Positions 57,083 through 64,000 of a stretch of DNA of 64,000 bases are shown piece by piece. The notes beneath the pieces were generated by a model, which was not told where the DNA came from, did not search any database, and saw only the letters and a list, made by a program, of their open reading frames with translations. This DNA is from Xylogone sp. PMI_703 (lineage: Eukaryota; Ascomycota; Leotiomycetes): positions 5,456,001 to 5,520,000 of the forward strand of contig JAJTUQ010000005.1 in the NCBI GenBank assembly GCA_021399445.1. The letters are read 5' to 3'. How positions within the stretch are numbered: position 1 is the first letter of the stretch; the number at the start of each line of letters is the position of its first letter. Position numbers and translations under genes: made by a program.

Positions 57083-57844
57083 TGAAACTGTCAAGAAGAA
57101 TGTCAAAAGAACACTTGAGTTTGTGATGTAATGCAAGAGCTAATGCTGCAACAACAAATGGTAAAGATACTGTCTATTTAAGAATGCCTCATTGTAAGTA
57201 AAGTGATGTATTGAAGACTAAATATATTTCAGCTTCAAGATTAAGTGGGACCTTAGTACACTGTGGACGGTTCGGTCCGTTCGGAGTTCAACTTACCCCA
57301 AGCCCGAGCTGGATCTCTGGATTTATGTATATATTAATCTATCAAATTATATATTAAATTTAAATTGTTAGTATAATATTTTGTTCTAACTTTGGATGAA
57401 ACCTTCAAGTAGAACAACTACAAGCAGAATTCACTGAGCGTGTAGTCTTAGAAAAAATTATAGAGTAACCGAAAATAGTCCCAGTTAATACGAAAATTAT
57501 TTAGAGTACAGAGCAAGATGTCTCAAAAGACCAAGTATCCTAGCTAATTATGATATATAAGTAAGGGTGGAGTTGGTTTGGATTAAGGCAAGCGTGTGGA
57601 ATACCCCTTTTCAACTCAGGCGTAAGTGAAGACTCAGTTCGGTTAGCAGGCCCCCGAAAGCGGTACTCCGACGGAAACGGGATGCTCTCTTTTTGGTGCG
57701 GAACCCCAATCACGGGATCATCTACGGATAGAAATGGGGTTACAGTATTGTGATGGAATATCAATCGTTTCTAATTTAAATTTTTTGGAGTTTCTTCACT
57801 AATGCATATCTGGCCTTATTCCGTATACGTCATCGTTATCAGCG
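57083..57844. other. Intergenic region upstream of the FAD monooxygenase
   Basis: About 760 bp with the monooxygenase promoter and the 3' end of the Zn2Cys6 gene. Positions 57330-57380 are very AT-rich. No gene seen. Confidence 0.35.
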
Positions 57845-60800
57845 TCACAATCCAGACCCTCCGCCCTCCGGACCGGAACTGCTTAGGTCCCAATATGGAA
57901 AATCAAGCAAGGTATCGGTAGAGCTTGTATTATGTGTATGTATGCTTTGTCCGGCGGCAAAGCCCTCCAGGGTCGTGGGGTCGAAAATGCTTGCCAGCGC
58001 ATTGGCTCTTTCAGGTCCGGAGCCCTCCAGATTGAGCAATGCCATCAACCCGTTATCATTCCACGTCTGATTTTCGGATTCCATGCTATTGTCACCAAAT
58101 ACATTTGCTGCATCCGATTCATAGGTCGAAGTGTCGACTAGACTGGTTGTCCGCGTTTGGTGCCGGCCCTGAAGATATCTTTGAGCTACATCGAGCATTT
58201 CTTTAGTCAATTCTTCACAGCGTCGAGCAACTATTACACTCTTCATTGTGTGAAATATTTCTACACTTTTTTTTATATCTGTAATGAGTTCTTCTGCTGG
58301 GACTTCCGGGAATTCCAGTAAGATAAGATGAAGGATTATCATGCTCGCATACAGCGTATATGTGGCGCAATACCACCTTTTTATGAAGGTAAGCATAGCC
58401 TAACAGATTAGATTATAGGCTACAAAACGCTTACCACGTGCGTAAATATATTCTATGTGTAAAAGCATCATAGATCATCTGTATAGTCTGTCTCGATGCC
58501 TCGAGGCAAATTTCAATATGCCTCAAGAACTCTGATGGGTTGTAACTTGTTGATGAAGCAACAAGAAACGGGCGGTGTAATAGAATGCGCGCATTATATA
58601 AACCTAGCATGTCATTTAGAAATCTGTTTAGCAATATTTGTACTGATTGACTTGCAACTCACGCATTCGCAAGACTAGTTTCTGCTTAAAAGTACACTCG
58701 GCATCGTTCAGGGCGACTACATCAATATTTAAATGGTCTGGAAGACTCATTTTCCAGTCACTAAGAGTTTGTTCTAGATTAAAGGCAATCTGAGACTTTT
58801 CAGCGATCGAGCATTCTCCAGAAGCGTGGTAGATATCCTGGGATGCTGTCTTGAGGATTCGAGATAATTCTACCATTACCGGGATTATTGAGACCTCCGG
58901 GCCCTCCAGCTCCAATTGTCTATCGTTAGAAGAACTCTGATCAATCATAAGTATTCATAGTCATCACTCCTATGTGAGTTTTCCTTACTTGACAACTTGG
59001 ATGCGGAGTTGAGTAATGGCTCGGATCCTTGAGACTGTCCAACCGACCAGAAGAACAACACATTTCGCTTTTTCAATCAATTTATATTAGAAATAGATCT
59101 TGTCTCTTGATTGTGTTTCATCTACTATGTGAAATCCCAAAATATAACTTACACTTCGTGGGAATATATGCACCTGATTGGGGTTTTCGTTAGTAGACAT
59201 TGATGACATCAACGTTTGTACTATCAAAATTGAAAAGAGGTAGGTAAGGCACTAAACAATTTTTGGTATAAATCAGAGAGCACACTAGACTTACCACCAG
59301 GTTCTTCTTGCTTCCTTCTTCCTGGCTAAGGAAGCCCCCTGTGATTCGCTGCTTAAGCCGATTGCAATGGCTGTCCTGACAGCCATGCCGCTGTACAGGT
59401 AACAGGAATGTGGTTTCAATGCATTTTGGCAAAATACTGTCTTCAAATCATTCATGACGCTAATTAGTATAGAGTTCAGGCTGCATGAAATCGAAGGAAG
59501 AACTCAACAGTGCCTTACCATTAGAAATAGGGCTTGGCAGGTTTCTAATGTTGATGTTTCAAATATATCTCCAAGAGACTGCTTCGCTAGATTGAAATAC
59601 AAATTTGACCATTCTAGAGTGGACTTGGCCGGAACCGCTATACAGTCATGATTCTGACAAATGTTTCGATAGTAGCTCATCAGTGATGAGGTAGCATCTG
59701 TCCCAGCATTTATGGCCCCAAGAGCTACCACAGCATAATAAAGCGGCAAAAGGGTTGACCGTGACCTTTGAGCTTGCCTAGATTGTTCGTGCATAGATTT
59801 TTTCCAGATTTCTTTTGCGCACCGCGATCTGAAAGCGTCTTCGTTCAAGAATGGATGAATGTAATGCTTGTTGGTAAAGTATACGTCGACAAATATTCTC
59901 CCTACTTCAAAACAACCGAACTCGAGAGAAGAGATATTGACACTAGAGCTTACGGAGTTGGCACACATCGAATTATTCATAGATGGGTCTAGAGCGTCAG
60001 ACACATCCCTATTTGCTGACCGTGATACCCCGTGCGTTACAGACCTCGATATTCGACTAGTATCCAGCGATAACGAGTTTTCTGGACTACTTTTTCCTAA
60101 ACTAGGCTCACACAATCCTGAACTTCTCATTACGGAGTAGTCGGTACTGTACATTAGGTCGACAACTGACAATCGTTCATTGTTAAGATGCTGGTTGTCA
60201 GCATCTGGCGCATCCCTTGTGATTGTCTCACGAATAGACACATTGTCTGATTCATGCTGAGGACATGCACGGGCTTCCTTCTGAGTCCTAGCAAAAAGAC
60301 GATCTAGAAAGGCCAAAATTGAAGATCCACCGTAAAACTCGGTGCCGCTCGTATGTGCATTAACGCCACCCACTCCTGTTGTCGCAGCATCGTTAACAGC
60401 CAGAACCTCTTCGCACTATCTATTAGTGTGGTTACAATTTCCCAATTCAGCACCACAGGATAGAGGTGTTACATACCATCATTCCATAACTGCTGTCCTT
60501 CAGCCCCAGTGTGGATGTCCCCAGCAAGAGGTTTGGATATAGTATGAGCCAGCTGAGGTCTGGTGTCTTCGGAAGATGTGGACCTGCGAAACGTATGAAG
60601 CATCGCACGACTTTGCGTAGAGTAGTTGGTTTCAGAAACCTTGCTGGACGAATGTGCAGAGTTTGTATCACTGTTGGCCTTGAGAGATTTTGGCCTGAAT
60701 AACCGGTTAGAACACACAATGACAGAAAACTGGATAAAATGAGGCATGCCATTGTGCAGCTGTGTTTGATTCGTTCTCATGCAGCCTCCTGTATCTGGTG

Positions 60801-61276
60801 GCAGAGCGACGACTGCCGCTCCGGTAAGAGCATTGAAGACCATAATCTGAATTGACGTAGACTCATTAGTGAGAATGTGATCTTGAGGCTCTAGGTTGTA
60901 ATTACTGATTAATATATACTGACCTTCGCAATGAGAACATGGCAGTTGCTGATTGCACTGTACGAATAAGTGTCAGCTCTCACAATAAAGTTTTATCAAA
61001 TCAATATCGGAGTTAAAATAAATTTCTCTCGCTGGTCCGAATTTGTGGCTGGATATATGAGTTTATATGGCAGCGTGATATAGAACAGCAGAGGAACTTG
61101 CGTGAATATACCTTGGTCTTTCGAGATCTACACATTTCACACGCTCGTGAAGCTCTCTGTGGGCGTCGTGTTGTTGCTGGCCGGCCTTCCACAAATCGGA
61201 CAGGCCGAGCAGCGACGACAGCTTGTCCTCCATCTGCTGATACCGGAGCCATACATGGCTGGAATGGTTGTTCCAT
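57845..61276 (-). CDS. Zn2Cys6 transcription factor with fungal_trans domain
   Basis: Long multi-exon regulator, about ten exons, predicted nuclear. The zinc cluster is assembled from three exons: RACEMCRSRKTK (61276-61112), CNQQLPCSHCE (60957-60924) and DYGLQCSYRSG (from 60846). Together these give Cys46-X2-Cys-X6-Cys-X5-Cys-X2-Cys-X6-Cys72. The regulatory domain reads VYFTNKHYIHPFLNEDAF, YYAVVALGAINAG, QALFLMTVFCQNALKPH (splice at 59519/59440), GMAVRTAIAIGL, ARRTWWCIYSHE and MCCSSGRLDSLKDPS, the classic fungal_trans sequence. Further exons at 58948-58628, 58634-58431 and 58396-57845 close the protein, with LRTWWYCATYTLYASM restored by the last splice. I could not place one junction (about 60700-60810) with confidence; a one-base error there is possible. 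It lies upstream of the FAD monooxygenase on the same strand. Confidence 0.82.
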
Positions 61277-61646
61277 ACCTTTGGTAATGCGTAATATACA
61301 GCTTGGGCAAATTCGATCGTTATGGGAGATAATGGGGACTCCAATTATTTTTAGGGGATGCTTATATCCACTTGGGCGCGTTCTTATTTACACTTGACAC
61401 GGACCACTCGACGGCCGGCACCGGAGCACATTTTAGCTTATCGGTGGCGCCTGAAATCTCACCGAAATCCCTAGCGCCACACGTGACCACTTATCCCATA
61501 CATTTTCGGGCCGCCAAGCGAATGTGAAATCGCCCGTAAATCGCGCGATAAGTGCATCGCGATAAGTATCCCCTCATGTTTTGGACACTTATCCGCGTAC
61601 AATTCTCCCCCTTTTTAATTTTGCGGCCCAACCCCGTCGATTCCAG
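61277..61646. promoter_or_regulatory. GC-rich region with repeated GATAAGT motifs
   Basis: This 370-bp stretch holds the Zn2Cys6 promoter on its left. From 61430 it is much more GC-rich than what follows. CGCGATAAGT occurs twice as a perfect direct repeat (61544-61553, 61558-61567), and the inverted form ACTTATC occurs at 61489-61495 and 61587-61593. It ends at the ATG of the Crypton-like relic, so it may be that element's own 5' region. Confidence 0.5.
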
Positions 61647-62388
61647 ATGTCGGACCAGTATTTAGTGGCTGAGGAACGGGCCCGCGAAGCCCGTAGAGCC
61701 GGCCTGAAGGCGAAAAAGGATGAACAGCCGTTGAATACGACTAGGTCATACTCCAGTAAACAGAAGAAATAACAGATGCACGTTAACCCCTCTCTTTTAC
61801 GGTCCGTAAAGTTGACTTACAGATTGCTGCTAAAAATAATACCTTACTTCACGTGTTGCTGAAGATGACAACTCTCACGTCTGGCCAGATAAAGAGCTTA
61901 TGACTCCTGACAAGCTGGCCGTATAACTGAAAAAATATTTTTCTTCGACGTATCAAACCACCAGTAAACCATAAACTATATTCCAGAATAAGCCAGAAGA
62001 AAAGAGAACAAGACGAGGCCAAGGCTCTTGCGGAAACTTAACTCCTGTCAAAGGCTTTGTAGATGGCTTTGTCGGAAGTCTCAAAATTAATTATAGTTAA
62101 CCACAAGAACTATATCTTCCTTCTAGGCTTCATTTTAGAGGAAAAGCTTATAAAAAAGGCCCCGGAAAGCTTTTTACTGACAAGAAATACTATAAATATT
62201 TATATTATAATTATAATAAAATTATAAAAACTTTAAGTTATATATAAGAATTATAACATAAAGAACTTATACGAAAAAATGATTCATGGATTCTTTAATT
62301 AACAAGGATATTAATAAGTTAAGTTGGACAAAAAGAATTTCTATAATTATGATATTAATAATATTTAAGTTAAATATATTCTTGAAGA
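61647..62388 (+). mobile_element. Crypton/CBF3-like element relic, RIP-degraded
   Basis: ATG at 61647 opens a 41-codon frame (AEERAREARRAGLKAKKDE, then NTTRSYSSKQKK) ending in TAA at 61770. From memory, NTxRSYxxKQKEW is the start of fungal tyrosine-recombinase / CBF3-like transposon proteins. The sequence AAG-AAA-TAA-CAG here is what G-to-A changes would make of Lys-Glu-Trp-Gln. Downstream the same type of protein can be followed in pieces through stops: DKELMTPDKLAV, LTPVKGFVDGFVGSL, FRGKAYKK, YYKYLYYNYN. Composition falls to very AT-rich with many TpA steps. It is a dead fossil. Confidence 0.5.
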
Positions 62389-64000
62389 TGTCACGAACCT
62401 ACCAGGGGCACGGAAGGCCTGAGGCTCGGCAGGCGAGTTCCTGCACAGAGAACCTGACGTACGGACCAAGGTCATGTGACAAGGATCATTTGGATTATTG
62501 GGATTATTGCGATGATCCAGAGGATCCAGATGATCTAAGATAAATTTATAGTTTATATAAACATAGATAATTACTAAATAGATAAGAGCTCATGCTCAAC
62601 TTATAATATAGATTGTTACTTATACAATTGTAGTTATAATTATATATTATATTGTATTAATCCTTAAGCTTTTATTAATCCCTTTATAATTTAATATATA
62701 CCTGTACATTCTATAGGACTTAAGTAAAGGCTTAGGTTTGTAACACTTTGAGTACTTTTTTAGAAAGATTAAGATCGAGTGCCCTAAATGCTATGGCAAG
62801 CCAGTAAACAGGCCTTATGTCAGGGATAGAGCATACAGCACTAGACCCTGTACTAGGTCCTGGACTAGTAGCAAACTTACCCTTATCGGATAGTGATAAC
62901 GATGAAGAACAAGAATTCTCACGAGTTATTTTATTACCCAAATTATTTAAGGTAACTACGTTAGTCAAGTTTAATGAAGATAGATCCAAGTACAAAACCT
63001 TCAAAATATAAACTTGTTTGTTCTTGAAATTTAATGAAGTTATCTTCAGGAATAGATAAGATTATATATTCTAGGTTATTATATACTTAAAAAAAGACAT
63101 ATTCAAACTCTTGTTATTATACATAAAGAACTTCTACAATATTATCAAAAAGAAAAAAGACAGATAACAAGAAACGATTAACTTATTTAAAAGTTTGAAT
63201 AATTTCTAGGACAAAATAAATCAATTGTTCGATAATATAAATAAAAAGTAAAAAATTTCCAGATAATTAAATAAACTCAAATAGATAAAATTAGTACAGA
63301 ATTATAATACAAGGTTTTATATATTAGTTCTTTAAGTAGACTAGGACAACAAAGTCTTAATATATTATTACAAAAAAAGTCTTAAAAATATAGTAATAAA
63401 CAAGATAATTTAGCTAAGGCTAGTCTCAGGAAGTCTAGAGGAACTCATGAAAGAAACTGTTAAGATAGACGATTATCAGTAAGAAAGACGTCAGATAAAA
63501 AAGGGTAAAGTAACAAGTTAGAACAACAAGAAGTAAAACTCTGAAGGAAAAAGAAAAAAAACTAAGAAAAACCTTAATATCATAAACTAAGAAATAAATA
63601 TAATCTCTAAGGAAAACTCCAAGAAAGGAGGAAAATATAATTTAATACTAAAACAACAGAAGAAATATAAAGAAAAGAATTTATATTTTAAATATTACTT
63701 ATCTAAATATATGACTCATGAATATAACAAGGACAATAAGCTCAAGAGTAAGCAGACTAATAATACAGAAGAAGTGAAGTAAAAATCGGAGTATAAAGGA
63801 AAAGGTAAGGAAGTAATGTTCGTAGAAGTCAATATAACAATTACCCTAGAAGAAGAAGAAGTATTTACAAAAGCAGAATAATAGGCAATAAGGGAGGTAA
63901 AAGAGTCTTACTTTAGCTCAAAAACTTGGCCAGAAAACGATAAAGACTTATTGGTTAGCCAAATTTTACATAAATATCTGGTGTACACAAAGGATGACTT
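62389..64000 (+). mobile_element. LTR-retroelement gag relic, RIP-degraded, runs off the window
   Basis: An AT-rich stretch with long Lys/Asn/Glu/Tyr-rich pieces and many stops. Positions 63684-63725 encode Tyr-X2-Tyr-X4-Tyr-X4-Tyr, the exact spacing of a CX2CX4HX4C retroviral-type zinc knuckle with every ligand changed to Tyr by a single transition. Short acidic and Lys-rich blocks before and after fit a gag C-terminus. A less degraded island from about 62389 begins TGTCACGAACC, which could be the start of an LTR, but I found no matching second copy or target duplication. The element continues beyond position 64000. Confidence 0.6.

Noticed and set aside
1..64000. Secondary-metabolite gene cluster
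   Set aside because: No polyketide synthase, peptide synthetase, terpene synthase or dimethylallyl transferase is visible; the FAD monooxygenase and regulators alone are not enough.

Overview
The window is nuclear DNA of a filamentous ascomycete (Pezizomycotina). Genes carry short introns (about 48-154 bp) with GTAAGT/GTATGT-type donors and CTRAC-like branch points. There are four Zn2Cys6 regulators, many secreted plant- and fungal-wall enzymes, and an AT-rich end holding transposon relics with the C-to-T signature of repeat-induced point mutation (RIP). I cannot name the species. I saw no tRNA, rRNA or CRISPR, and no PKS, NRPS or terpene core enzyme.

Layout. 0.6-6 kb: a GH12 endoglucanase, a frame-disrupted GH43 beta-xylosidase-like gene, and a secreted hydrophobic repeat protein. 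6-13 kb: gene-poor, with one M35-like metallopeptidase at 11-12 kb. 13.2-17.3 kb: a large LysM/chitin-binding/GH18 chitinase with one frameshift. 18.5-30 kb: a compact set of GH1 beta-glucosidase, GH78 alpha-L-rhamnosidase, Zn2Cys6 regulator, MFS sugar transporter and a secreted saponin-hydrolase-like beta-propeller. 30.8-41.6 kb: a small Cys-rich secreted protein, a regulator broken by a stop codon, a DUF7872-like secreted protein and a sulfatase. 43.7-49.5 kb: an alpha/beta hydrolase, a third Zn2Cys6 regulator and a second M35-like peptidase. 50.4-55.2 kb: a many-exon secreted SGNH esterase/FG-GAP protein with three in-frame stops. 55.8-61.3 kb: a FAD monooxygenase and a fourth Zn2Cys6 regulator. 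61.6-64 kb: relics of a Crypton/CBF3-like element and of an LTR element gag.

How the genes may work together. GH1 and GH78 are divergent from one promoter region and lack signal peptides. A transporter and a pathway-style regulator follow, and a secreted saponin-hydrolase-like protein is divergent from the transporter. I infer a plant-glycoside (rhamnosyl-glucoside or saponin) capture, import and deglycosylation cluster. Around it lies a secretome island suited to plant-wall or insect/fungal-wall material.

Caution. Six one-base frame breaks in five genes all sit in or beside short runs of one base, so they may be sequencing errors. The in-frame stops in the SGNH/FG-GAP gene and one regulator are base substitutions and look like real decay. 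Exon boundaries below were inferred by eye from splice motifs and family continuity.
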